40,438 nt of DNA from Pseudomonadota bacterium. Its GTDB lineage: Bacteria > Desulfobacterota > JAPLJL01. The notes under the pieces were generated by a model. The model did no database searches. It had not been told where the DNA came from and saw only the letters and a program-made list of their open reading frames with translations. Location of the stretch: assembly GCA_026388655.1 (NCBI GenBank), contig JAPLJI010000177.1:1-40438 (forward strand), given 5' to 3'. Position numbers and translations under genes: made by a program. This document shows, in pieces, positions 14,652 to 21,247 of this stretch (positions are counted from its first letter, which is position 1; each line of letters starts with the position of its first letter).

Positions 14652-15859
14652 TGAAATTCCAGGATCAGATCTTTAAGTTGGGGATTAACCGAACCGTCTT
14701 TATTATTTCCATGCTGGCCTGGGGATTTTTCCTCTGGGCCTGCGGCCAGGAGGAGAAGGTCGGCATCCGGCAGGTCACCCTGACCGATGAGGTTTCCCAG
14801 TTGTCGGACGAGCCGGGATCCTATGAATGGTGGAATTTTTTTGCCTTCGACTCTTCCGGCGATTTGGGGATTTCCATGATTTTTCTTTCCGCCAATCTCT
14901 GGGATGTTGATTACCGCAATGCCACCTATGCCTACCGGGATAATCCCGAGGGGGTAACCAAGCCCGTTCCCGGCGATTATTATTTACTCCAGCTTAATGT
15001 GACCCAGGGGGGGAGAAAAGTTTTTTCCACCATGAGGAATCCTCCGGGAACGACGGCGGAATTTTTCCCCGATGAACCCCGGGGACGGATTGGCCAGAGC
15101 ACCTTTTCCGGCAGTCTGGATAACGGGTTCAAGGTTTTTCAAGTCCACATCGATTCGCCGGACCTGAACAATCTTCTGCGGCTCGAGGTGGAGGTGGAGT
15201 TTCGCGAGTCTGCCCCGGGCTTCACCGTGGACGGATCGGGGCTTTATGGCCGGATCCCCGGAGGGTCGCGGCATCAGTGGGAATGGCCTTTGGGCTATCC
15301 CGAGACGAACGGGACCATCAAAATCACGGACCGGGCGGGCGCGGTTCATCTGGATCAGTCCTTCACCGGCGGAGGGTATACCGATCACATGTGGGGGGAG
15401 GGCCTCTGCGGAGACATGCTCGATTCCTGGTATTTCGGGCGCCTGGATCTCGGCGATCAGGGGGCGCTGATTTATGTTTGGCTTACTCCCAAATCGGATA
15501 CGGTCAAACCTTACGGGTACGTTTTCCGGATCCCGATCGGCCAGTTAGCGGAGGCGCTTGAAATTGAGGATTTTATCGGGACTGAGCCGGACCGGGGCAT
15601 TTACGGTTTGGAATATTTCAGCCGCATTACCATGAACCTGGAGGGCGGCGGCAGGGTGGAATCCCGCTTCGGCAACCCGGCGGGGGAGGACTGGCCGTTT
15701 CAGGTGGCCGGCCCGGCCGTCATCTCGGCCCGGTTGCCTGGAGATATCGAGGTGGTGGAACAGCCGGGCCTGGGGGAGTATTTGTGGCAACCCGGAATCG
15801 ATAGCGAGGAATATCGGTTCATGTTTTCCGTCCTCCCGGGCCTCCCCTGGTATCCTTGA
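14588..15859 (+). CDS. CrtC/AttH-like lipoprotein with a borrowed N-terminus
   Basis: The main part is a secreted beta-rich protein of the carotenoid 1,2-hydratase/AttH lipocalin superfamily. It contains S-Y-E-W-W-N-F-F-A-F-D near the start of the mature chain, Y-G-R-I-P-G-G-S-R-H-Q-W-E-W-P-L-G, and G-G-Y-T-D-H-M-W-G-E-G in the centre. A lipobox, F-L-W-A-C, makes it a probable lipoprotein. From the GTG at 14588 the first 21 residues (M-V-S-R-P-V-K-V-R-K...) duplicate the start of the downstream DUF2284 protein. A TTG at 14678 would give a normal signal peptide, M-G-I-N-R-T-V-F-I-I-S-M-L-A-W-G, so the original start was probably there. Which start is used now is open. The substrate is unknown. 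Confidence 0.68.
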   Translation: MVSRPVKVRKLLPRIDPDQLEVKFQDQIFKLGINRTVFIISMLAWGFFLWACGQEEKVGIRQVTLTDEVSQLSDEPGSYEWWNFFAFDSSGDLGISMIFLSANLWDVDYRNATYAYRDNPEGVTKPVPGDYYLLQLNVTQGGRKVFSTMRNPPGTTAEFFPDEPRGRIGQSTFSGSLDNGFKVFQVHIDSPDLNNLLRLEVEVEFRESAPGFTVDGSGLYGRIPGGSRHQWEWPLGYPETNGTIKITDRAGAVHLDQSFTGGGYTDHMWGEGLCGDMLDSWYFGRLDLGDQGALIYVWLTPKSDTVKPYGYVFRIPIGQLAEALEIEDFIGTEPDRGIYGLEYFSRITMNLEGGGRVESRFGNPAGEDWPFQVAGPAVISARLPGDIEVVEQPGLGEYLWQPGIDSEEYRFMFSVLPGLPWYP

Positions 15860-16010
15860 GGGATGGGCAAAGAATATCGGGGAGTTTAGTTTGGGATCAG
15901 TTTTTCCGTTCGCGAAAGCCTACCCTCTGCCGACGTATAAACCCAAGCCGAACCTGTTTATTGGGAGAGGACATCATTTTAAGCGCGTGGTAATATCTTG
16001 ATGTACCCTG

Positions 16011-16112
16011 AATTTTTTTCAAACGGTATTAGCAGAAATTGAGCCGCCATGATTTCGCGACCGGTCAAAGTCCGGAAGATCCCGCCGAGGATTGACCCGG
16101 ACCAGCTCGAAG
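16011..16112 (+). repeat. 5' end of the DUF2284 gene (copy 2, probable original)
   Basis: This is the partner of 14551-14651. It is probably the source, because the encoded D-P-D-Q-L-E-A-D-L-K-D-F-A-G-Q-A-R-E-E-G-A runs smoothly into the DUF2284 domain. In copy 1 the similarity ends abruptly and a signal peptide follows. Confidence 0.8.
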
Positions 16113-16678
16113 CCGACCTGAAAGACTTCGCGGGCCAGGCCCGGGAGGAGGGGGCGGGGGAGATCGCGATCATCGGGAGCGCCGAGGTGATTTTTTCCCC
16201 AGAAATTCTGTCACGGGTGGAGGCCGATTCGGGGTACCGTTCCTTCCACTGGCCCCTCAAGCATCCCCGGGATTCCTTCGCGGAAGCAGTCCAGGCTTAC
16301 CGGAGGGGGCTCTTTTTCACACTGCCGGGCGCCGCAGAAATGCCGGATTACCGGGGCGGGCCGATTTCCAACCCGGCCCACCGCGAGGCCTACCGGAGAA
16401 TTTATCGGATCGTGGGGAAGATCGAAGCCGCGGCTTTCTACCTGGGCTATCACCTAGCCCTGGGGCTCGCGTCGGGAAACTGCCGCGCGGTTTTCTGTGA
16501 AAACGAGAGGCTTTGCGCCGCGCTGGTCAAGCCCGAAAACTGCCGCTACCCGCTGAAAAGCCGGGCCTCCCTGGAAGCGATGGGGATAGACGCCGGGGCC
16601 ATGGCCGGGAACCTGGGATGGAAACTGCCCGCGGACCGGGCGGCCGGGTTCCCGGCGGGTCTCGTGATGGTGGCGTGA
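16049..16678 (+). CDS. DUF2284 protein lacking the N-terminal cysteine cluster
   Basis: The 209-residue protein belongs to the DUF2284 family of predicted metal-binding proteins. The C-terminal cysteine set is present in S-G-N-C-R-A-V-F-C-E-N-E-R-L-C and the following E-N-C-R-Y-P. The front cluster seen in the neighbour (K-C-x5-C...C-x2-C-P-P) is replaced by L-K-H-P-R-D-S-F, so any front metal site is gone. The length is normal. It is followed seven bases later by a second DUF2284 gene with both cysteine sets, which suggests tandem duplication with specialisation. No ribosome binding site is visible before the ATG at 16049. Function unknown. Confidence 0.72.
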   Translation: MISRPVKVRKIPPRIDPDQLEADLKDFAGQAREEGAGEIAIIGSAEVIFSPEILSRVEADSGYRSFHWPLKHPRDSFAEAVQAYRRGLFFTLPGAAEMPDYRGGPISNPAHREAYRRIYRIVGKIEAAAFYLGYHLALGLASGNCRAVFCENERLCAALVKPENCRYPLKSRASLEAMGIDAGAMAGNLGWKLPADRAAGFPAGLVMVA

Positions 16679-16685
16679 GGTTTTG

Positions 16686-17360
16686 ATGGTTTCTCCAAAG
16701 GTTAAAAACGGTCGTTCCGATCCCGCCGGGCTCGAGCCCCTCCTTTCCTACGCCCGGGAGCGCGGGGCAAACGACGCCCTGATCATCCCCGCCACGGAGG
16801 TGCTGGTCGACCCCCGGGTCAGGTTCAAATGCATGGTTCCCAAGTGCTTCAGCACCGGAACCTGCAGCCACTGCCCGCCCCATGGACTCTCTTTCCGGGA
16901 GACCCGCGAACTCGTTTCCCGCTTCCGGTGGGGCGTCTTTTTCCGGGTGCTGGCGAAAAGCGCCTACGTCACGGAGAAAAGCTTTTACGCGAACTACCTC
17001 TCGGGAACCGTGGACCAGAAAGGCAACATGCTGAACGTGGGCGGCTACTGTCTCCTGGTTTACACGATCGCCAAGCTGCTCGAAAAGAAGGGCGGGGAGC
17101 TCGGCTACCGGCAGGCCCAGGGGTTCGCCTCCGGAAATTGCCGCGACCTTTTCTGCCGCTTCCAGCCCGATTGCCAGAGGCTCTCGAGCGGCCGGGGATG
17201 CCGACACCCGGGGATCAGCATCCCCTCGATGGAATCGTCCGGGATCGACGCCCTCACCATGGCCGCCCGGGCGGGGTGGGAGGTTTATACCGTGGGCGGG
17301 TCGCTCGGGCCCTCGGACGTTCCGCACGGCACCTTTGTGGGGCTTACGCTTTTCGCTTGA
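16686..17360 (+). CDS. DUF2284 predicted metal-binding protein
   Basis: I start the protein at the ATG at 16686, preceded by GTGAGG at good spacing, and not at the TTG one codon earlier. The 225-codon gene encodes both cysteine groups of the family: K-C-M-V-P-K-C-F-S-T-G-T-C-S-H-C-P-P near residues 45-65 and S-G-N-C-R-D-L-F-C-R-F-Q-P-D-C near 145-160. These could hold an iron-sulfur cluster or zinc. Family members are common in anaerobes and their role is not established. It is translationally close to the upstream paralogue (7 bases) and to the small basic protein downstream (7 bases), so the three are likely one operon. Confidence 0.78.
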   Translation: MVSPKVKNGRSDPAGLEPLLSYARERGANDALIIPATEVLVDPRVRFKCMVPKCFSTGTCSHCPPHGLSFRETRELVSRFRWGVFFRVLAKSAYVTEKSFYANYLSGTVDQKGNMLNVGGYCLLVYTIAKLLEKKGGELGYRQAQGFASGNCRDLFCRFQPDCQRLSSGRGCRHPGISIPSMESSGIDALTMAARAGWEVYTVGGSLGPSDVPHGTFVGLTLFA

Positions 17361-17367
17361 GGGGAAG

Positions 17368-17625
17368 ATGGGGAAAAAGGAAATACCGGGGCTCACCCGC
17401 AAACTGGCCGGCGCCGCCTGGAAAAGGCTCCAACCCTTCCGGGATAGGCTGGTCTTAATCCGGAGGAAGATGCTGACCCCCGCCCAGCTCGCCGCGGCCA
17501 GGCGGGAAAAGGAGCTCTGGAGGCACATTTCCGAAAATTTCCGCGAGCTGGAGGGCTCCTGGTGGGCCGCCCTCAAACGGCAGGTCCTTTTCCTGAAGGG
17601 GAATCCCAAGAAAAAAAGCCGGTAG
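17368..17625 (+). CDS. Small basic hypothetical protein
   Basis: I choose the ATG at 17368, preceded by GAGGGGAAG, which gives 85 residues (M-G-K-K-E-I-P-G-L...). An in-frame start further upstream lies within the DUF2284 gene and has no ribosome binding site. The protein is rich in lysine and arginine and looks like two or three long helices (K-R-L-Q-P-F-R-D-R-L-V-L-I-R-R-K, then E-K-E-L-W-R-H-I-S-E-N-F-R-E-L). It has no cysteine or membrane segment. I recognise no family. Its position directly after the DUF2284 pair suggests cotranscription. Confidence 0.55.
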   Translation: MGKKEIPGLTRKLAGAAWKRLQPFRDRLVLIRRKMLTPAQLAAARREKELWRHISENFRELEGSWWAALKRQVLFLKGNPKKKSR

Positions 17626-17651
17626 AATTACTTTAAGGGCCGGCCCGGAAT

Positions 17652-17694
17652 AAGGCGGGTTATCCCGCCGTTATGATAATCCGCGGATTATTTT
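17652..17694 (+). terminator. Double hairpin after the DUF2284 operon
   Basis: GGCGGG-ttat-CCCGCC (17654-17669) is followed by the perfect palindrome ATAATCCGCGGATTAT (17676-17691) and a short T run. It lies just after the last gene of the operon and before the BrnT remnant, so it may end transcription. The T run is weak. Confidence 0.4.
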
Positions 17695-17725
17695 GATATA
17701 ATTTACTTTAGGAGAAGAAGGTTAA

Positions 17726-17797
17726 ATGGATTTCGAATGGGATCCTAAGAAAGCCGCGGCAAATCAGAAAAAGCAAGGCATTTATTTTTTAAAATAA
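17726..17797 (+). pseudogene. BrnT-toxin remnant (23 codons)
   Basis: After AGGAGAAGAAGG comes a short frame reading MDFEWDPKKAAANQKKQGIY, then three residues and a stop. F-E-W-D-P-x-K-A-A-x-N-x-x-K-x-G is the conserved opening of BrnT, a small ribonuclease toxin of about 90 residues. Everything after the first strand and helix is gone, replaced within a few bases by the start region of the next gene. The active-site residues of BrnT are in the lost part, so it cannot be a toxin. Confidence 0.7.
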
Positions 17798-17803
17798 GAA
17801 TCT

Positions 17804-18052
17804 ATGAAGAAGGTTAAATCAGAAGGATTGCGGCCTGAGTATAGCCGGGAGGAACTGGGCCCGGGCGTCCGGGGCAAATACCTTGTCGATTACCGGAAAG
17901 GGACCAATCTGGTTCTTCTCCGTCCTGATGTAGCCAAAGCGTTTCCTACTGAAGAAGCCGTTAATAACGCCTTGCGCTCTCTGATGAATATTGCCCAGAG
18001 AACAGTAAGTTCATCCAAACGCCCGAACGGACGGGCTTCGGCCCGCCGCTGA
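17804..18052 (+). CDS. Small protein of a toxin-antitoxin-associated family (possible antitoxin)
   Basis: The 82-residue protein reads L-R-P-E-Y-S-R-E-E-L-G-P-G-V-R-G-K-Y, then G-T-N-L-V-L-L-R-P-D-V-A-K-A-F-P and V-N-N-A-L-R-S-L. I know this pattern from small proteins that sit beside toxin genes (BrnT or PIN-like), where they act as probable antitoxins; the family has no settled name. It starts seven bases after the BrnT remnant, as in an intact pair, which supports the reading. It may be a surviving antitoxin whose toxin was deleted. The C-terminus ends in a basic tail (K-R-P-N-G-R-A-S-A-R-R). Confidence 0.6.
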   Translation: MKKVKSEGLRPEYSREELGPGVRGKYLVDYRKGTNLVLLRPDVAKAFPTEEAVNNALRSLMNIAQRTVSSSKRPNGRASARR

Positions 18053-18111
18053 ATCTTTGAGAAGAATGAAAGGAAGCATTAGAACAATTTAATTCAGAGT
18101 CGGAGGCGGGA

Positions 18112-18567
18112 ATGAAAACGAATGTGGATGTCAAAGTCAAAGTAAAACGCAAGTATAAGTTCGAGGGGGAGGAATACGGCTCGATCGAGGATCTGCCCGC
18201 CGAAGGTCAAGCGGCCTTTAAAAAAGCGGTGCCTTCGGGATCCGAACGGGTCCAACAGTCAGACCCGAAGGCAGGCCAGACCAAGATCGTGTATAAAGGC
18301 CAGGAATACGATCTCAATGATTTGCCCCCGATTGTTCGGAAGGTATACGAAAAATTGATGGAGAAATCCCAAAAGGAAACGGGAGCTCCCGAAGACTCCA
18401 CCCCCCTGGAAATCGGGGATCTCCCGGAGCCGACCGCGGATATCCAGGCGGAGGAGATGTCAACCGAACCCATTAACCCGACGGCAACTTCCCCGGCCGC
18501 AAGGTTTGTTCTCATTCTGCTCGCCCTGGGGGCGATTATTTTCCTTTTTTACTTTCTGCGCCGCTAG
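18112..18567 (+). CDS. Tail-anchored protein with two short sequence repeats
   Basis: The 151-residue protein has a predicted C-terminal transmembrane segment (R-F-V-L-I-L-L-A-L-G-A-I-I-F-L-F-Y-F-L) two residues from the end and no signal peptide, so it should sit in the inner membrane facing the cytoplasm. Residues 14-40 and 59-83 are related repeats: Y-K-F-E-G-E-E-Y-G-S-I-E-D-L-P and I-V-Y-K-G-Q-E-Y-D-L-N-D-L-P-P. A proline/glutamate-rich linker joins them to the anchor. Function unknown. GGAGG precedes the ATG. The TAG stop lies at the TA of an IS630-type end that begins at 18565, so the element may have supplied or replaced the original end of the gene. Confidence 0.65.
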   Translation: MKTNVDVKVKVKRKYKFEGEEYGSIEDLPAEGQAAFKKAVPSGSERVQQSDPKAGQTKIVYKGQEYDLNDLPPIVRKVYEKLMEKSQKETGAPEDSTPLEIGDLPEPTADIQAEEMSTEPINPTATSPAARFVLILLALGAIIFLFYFLRR

Positions 18568-18718
18568 GGTAGTGTCTCAATAACTGCTTTGCCGCAGTTA
18601 AACCCGAAAAATGCGATTGGATCCATTCCTTCGTCATTTGCCAGCGGGATTTTTTGTAGTCTGCCGATTCATCGGCGGGTTTCAAAATCGCCCGATAAAT
18701 CGGGCAACTACGAAACGC
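18565..18718. repeat. Extra IS630-type left end and REP units
   Basis: The segment begins TAGGGTAGTGTCTCAATAA, which aligns with the other TA-bounded ends in the window. It continues with a hairpin (AACTGC-tttgcc-GCAGTT, 18585-18602). TTAAACCCGAAAAATGC at 18598-18614 is mirrored at 18959-18974. A palindromic unit follows near 18652-18714 (TTGTAGTCTGCCGATTCATCGG...CCCGATAAATCGGGCAACTACG). A relative of the latter is the terminator at 29421-29446. Confidence 0.55.
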
Positions 18719-18946
18719 TAATGTCGTGTCCCTCAAAATGCTTTCATAATATAGATACTCAAATAATGAAGTCATTGCGAGCGGACCTGTCCTCCGAAGC
18801 CTTGGCGTAGGGGGAGCGAAGCAATCTCATCCGCCCGGCTCGACGTAAAATAAGCAAAGTCGTAGAGATTGCTTCGTCGCCGGAAGCTTCTCGCAATGAC
18901 CCTAATGGTTTTTTATTATTGAATGTATTTTCGGGACACCACACTA
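18719..18946. mobile_element. MITE-like element with IS630-type ends (copy 1)
   Basis: The element is about 228 bp, bounded by TA, with imperfect inverted ends: TAATGTCGTGTCCCTCAAAA on the left, and on the right, read inward, TAGTGTGGTGTCCCGAAAAT. Similarity of the ends continues for about 30 bases (both reach ...CAATAATA or CATAATA). It encodes no protein. Its core at 18771-18900 is a GTCATTGCGAG...CTCGCAATGAC inverted repeat. The ends match the IS630-like end at 1-140 and the element at 25536-25770. Confidence 0.65.
18771..18900. repeat. GTCATTGCGAG palindromic repeat (copy 1)
   Basis: The unit starts GTCATTGCGAGCGG and ends TTCTCGCAATGAC. Inner arms GAAGCAATCTC and GAGATTGCTTCG are also inverted. 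The second copy is at 20975-21058. Repeats of this kind are widespread in bacterial genomes. Confidence 0.8.
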
Positions 18947-19063
18947 GGAGATAACAGCAGCATTTTTCGGGTTAAAATCTCCGATATCAATTATGTAAGG
19001 GCGGCCTTCCACGGCCGCCCGGGGAAGGAGCCCATAAAGGGCTCCCCTACGAAATAAATATTA
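18947..19063. repeat. GGCGGCC...GGCTCCCC palindromic unit upstream of uvrC
   Basis: 18995-19050 holds two adjacent hairpins: GGGCGGCC-ttccac-GGCCGCCC and GGAGCCC-ataaa-GGGCTCC. They end 14 bases before the uvrC start codon, in the place where a leader would be. The stretch before them carries GCATTTTTCGGGTTAA (18959-18974), which mirrors 18598-18614. Confidence 0.55.
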
Positions 19064-20926
19064 ATGGTGGAGAAACTCGAAACCAAAACGGAGACGGTTG
19101 AATCCCTCGATCTGACTCAGGATAAGCCCCAGGTCTCCCTGGAACAGGTGCCCGAGCGGACCGGGGTCTACCTCTTCCGCGACGGGAAGGGAAAAGTCCT
19201 CTACGTCGGCAAGGCCCGGGACCTGAAAAGCCGGGTGAGAAATTACTTCACCGGAGAGGACTCCCGCCCTTCGGTGCGGTATCTCACCCCCAAGATCCGC
19301 GGGGTCGAGTGGATCGTCACCGCCAACGAGACCGAAGCCCTCATCCTCGAAGACAACCTGATCAAGAAATTCAAGCCGCGCTACAACATCCGGCTCCGTG
19401 ACGACAAATCCTTCGTCAGCCTGGTCCTGACCGCCGGGGAGAAATTTCCCCGCCTTTATGTGGGCCGGTCGCGGATGACGCCGGAGAAGGACAGCTTGAT
19501 TTTCGGCCCATATCCCTCGGCCGATTCCGCCCGGGAGGCGCTGAAGCTCATCCGGAAAATCTTTCCTTTTCGAACCTGCAAAACGAGCCAGTTCAAGAAC
19601 CGCGCGCGCCCCTGCCTCAATTACGAGATCGGGCTCTGCCTCGGCCCCTGCGGCGGGAAGGTCGGGGAGGCGGAATACGCCCGGATCATCCGCGAGGTGA
19701 AGGTCATCCTTTCCGGGAGGGGGGAGGAACTCGTCGGCAAGTTAACCCGGGAGATGCGGGAGTCCTCGCGGGAGCTGAACTATGAGAAAGCCGCGGTTCT
19801 CCGCGACCGGGTCCAGGCCCTGGAAAAAATCCTGATCCGCCAGCGGCTTTCTTCCCCGCGCCTCTCGGACCGGGACGTGATCGGCTTCCACCGGGAAGGC
19901 AACCTCGCGGCGGTGGTGGTCTTCTCCGTGCGGGGCGGGAAGCTCAACCAGTCAGAACCCTATTCCTTCCAGGGGGTGAGGATCGGGGACGCGGAGCTCC
20001 TCGGCTCGTTTCTTTCCCAGTATTATCATCCGCCCCGGGAAATCCCCCCGGAGATCATCTTGATGATCGAGCCCGAGGACCGGGCCATGCTGGAGGGGTA
20101 CCTTTCCGAAAAAACCGGGGGCCGGGTGAGGGTCGGCGTGGTCAACCGTCCGCCCCGAAAATCTCTTCTCCATCTGGCCCGGGAAAACGCCCGGGCCTTT
20201 TCCCTGAGCATTCTTTCCCAGGGAAGCGGGAAACCCCTCAAGACCGTCCAGGACGCGCTCCGTCTTCCGCGCCTCCCCCGCCGGATCGAGGCTTTCGATC
20301 TTTCCCACCTTTCCGGCTCCAACGCGGTGGGGGCGATGGTGACTTTCCGGGACGGGGAGCCGGATAAGGACAACTACCGCCGCTTCCGGATCAAGGAAGC
20401 CTCCGGGCAGGATGACCTGGCCATGCTTTACGAGGTGGTTACCCGCAGGTTCCGGCGCCTGAAAGAGGAAGGAAGCGATTTCCCCGACCTGGTCCTGATT
20501 GACGGCGGCCGGGGCCAGCTCCAGGCGGCCGAGAAAGCCCTAGCTGACCTCGGGGTCACTCCGCCGCCGCTCGCGGCCCTGGCCAAAGGCCGGACATATA
20601 ATAATAAGGAAGAGGGTATCTACCTGCCCGGGCGGAAGAACCCCCTGCGCCTGAAAGCCCGCCATCCCGCCCTCCGGTTCCTGGACCGGATCCGGGACGA
20701 AGTCCATCGCTTCGCCATCGCCTACCAGAGGAAAAGCCGGAAACTGGCCCTGGAAACGGATCTTGACCGGCTTCCCGGGATCGGCCCGGCCCGCCGTAAG
20801 GCTTTACTCCAGCATTTCGGGAGCTGGGAGAAGATCAAGGAAGCGACGGTTGAGGAGTTGTCCGAGGTTTCCGGGCTGAGTCCTGAACAAGCCGAAAGGA
20901 TTTATCAGAAGATCCGAAGTAAGTAA
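19064..20926 (+). CDS. uvrC: Excinuclease ABC subunit C
   Basis: At 620 residues this is a full UvrC, the nuclease that makes both incisions in nucleotide excision repair with UvrA and UvrB. The GIY-YIG domain begins near residue 29 (T-G-V-Y-L-F-R-D...L-Y-V-G-K-A-R-D-L-K-S-R-V). The cysteine group C-L-N-Y-E-I-G-L-C-L-G-P-C lies near 185-197. The UvrB-binding UVR motif (L-N-Y-E-K-A-A-V-L-R-D-R-V) lies near 240. The RNase H-like domain includes I-E-A-F-D-L-S-H-L-S-G and V-L-I-D-G-G-R-G-Q-L. The C-terminal helix-hairpin-helix pair has L-P-G-I-G-P-A-R-R-K-A-L-L near 570. The first 24 residues extend beyond the usual start. No good ribosome binding site is seen. It is monocistronic, flanked by repeats. 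Confidence 0.96.
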   Translation: MVEKLETKTETVESLDLTQDKPQVSLEQVPERTGVYLFRDGKGKVLYVGKARDLKSRVRNYFTGEDSRPSVRYLTPKIRGVEWIVTANETEALILEDNLIKKFKPRYNIRLRDDKSFVSLVLTAGEKFPRLYVGRSRMTPEKDSLIFGPYPSADSAREALKLIRKIFPFRTCKTSQFKNRARPCLNYEIGLCLGPCGGKVGEAEYARIIREVKVILSGRGEELVGKLTREMRESSRELNYEKAAVLRDRVQALEKILIRQRLSSPRLSDRDVIGFHREGNLAAVVVFSVRGGKLNQSEPYSFQGVRIGDAELLGSFLSQYYHPPREIPPEIILMIEPEDRAMLEGYLSEKTGGRVRVGVVNRPPRKSLLHLARENARAFSLSILSQGSGKPLKTVQDALRLPRLPRRIEAFDLSHLSGSNAVGAMVTFRDGEPDKDNYRRFRIKEASGQDDLAMLYEVVTRRFRRLKEEGSDFPDLVLIDGGRGQLQAAEKALADLGVTPPPLAALAKGRTYNNKEEGIYLPGRKNPLRLKARHPALRFLDRIRDEVHRFAIAYQRKSRKLALETDLDRLPGIGPARRKALLQHFGSWEKIKEATVEELSEVSGLSPEQAERIYQKIRSK

Positions 20927-21188
20927 TCAAAATAATTTGGAGGCCGGGCGTCCCGCCCGGCAAATCCATTTTTTGTCATTGCGAGCGACCAACGGGAGCG
21001 TGGCAATCTCAAAAAGAAATCATTAGATTGCTTCGTCGCTTAGGCTCCTCGCAATGACAAAAGAGGGTGTCAAAAGGGGGGTGAGCCCGGACTTCGCCAA
21101 TCCTACTTCGCTGAAGCTACGAAGGACAGGGGCTACGTCGGGTTCGCAGAGCTCGGGGGATTTTCATTAATCGGGGTGAATATATCGC
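20927..21188. repeat. Repeat-filled gap after uvrC
   Basis: 20939-20961 is a GCCGGGCGTCCCGCCCGGC palindrome (relatives near 8680-8698 and 39598-39616) and may act as a terminator-like hairpin for uvrC. 20975-21058 is the second GTCATTGCGAG...CTCGCAATGAC unit. 21085-21160 carries CTTCGCCAATCCTACTTCGC and TCGGGTTCGCAGAGCTCGG, the latter echoed at 25480-25500. Confidence 0.65.
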
Positions 21189-21217
21189 TTGATAAAGAAC
21201 TTTTCGTATCTGATAAT
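21189..21217 (+). promoter_or_regulatory. Probable promoter of the FG-GAP lipoprotein gene
   Basis: TTGATA at 21189-21194 and GATAAT at 21212-21217 are 17 bases apart. Transcription would start near 21224, leaving a short leader that contains the AAAGGAG before the ATG at 21248. Confidence 0.45.
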
Positions 21218-21247
21218 CACCGAACACCTTTATTAAAGGAGACAAAA

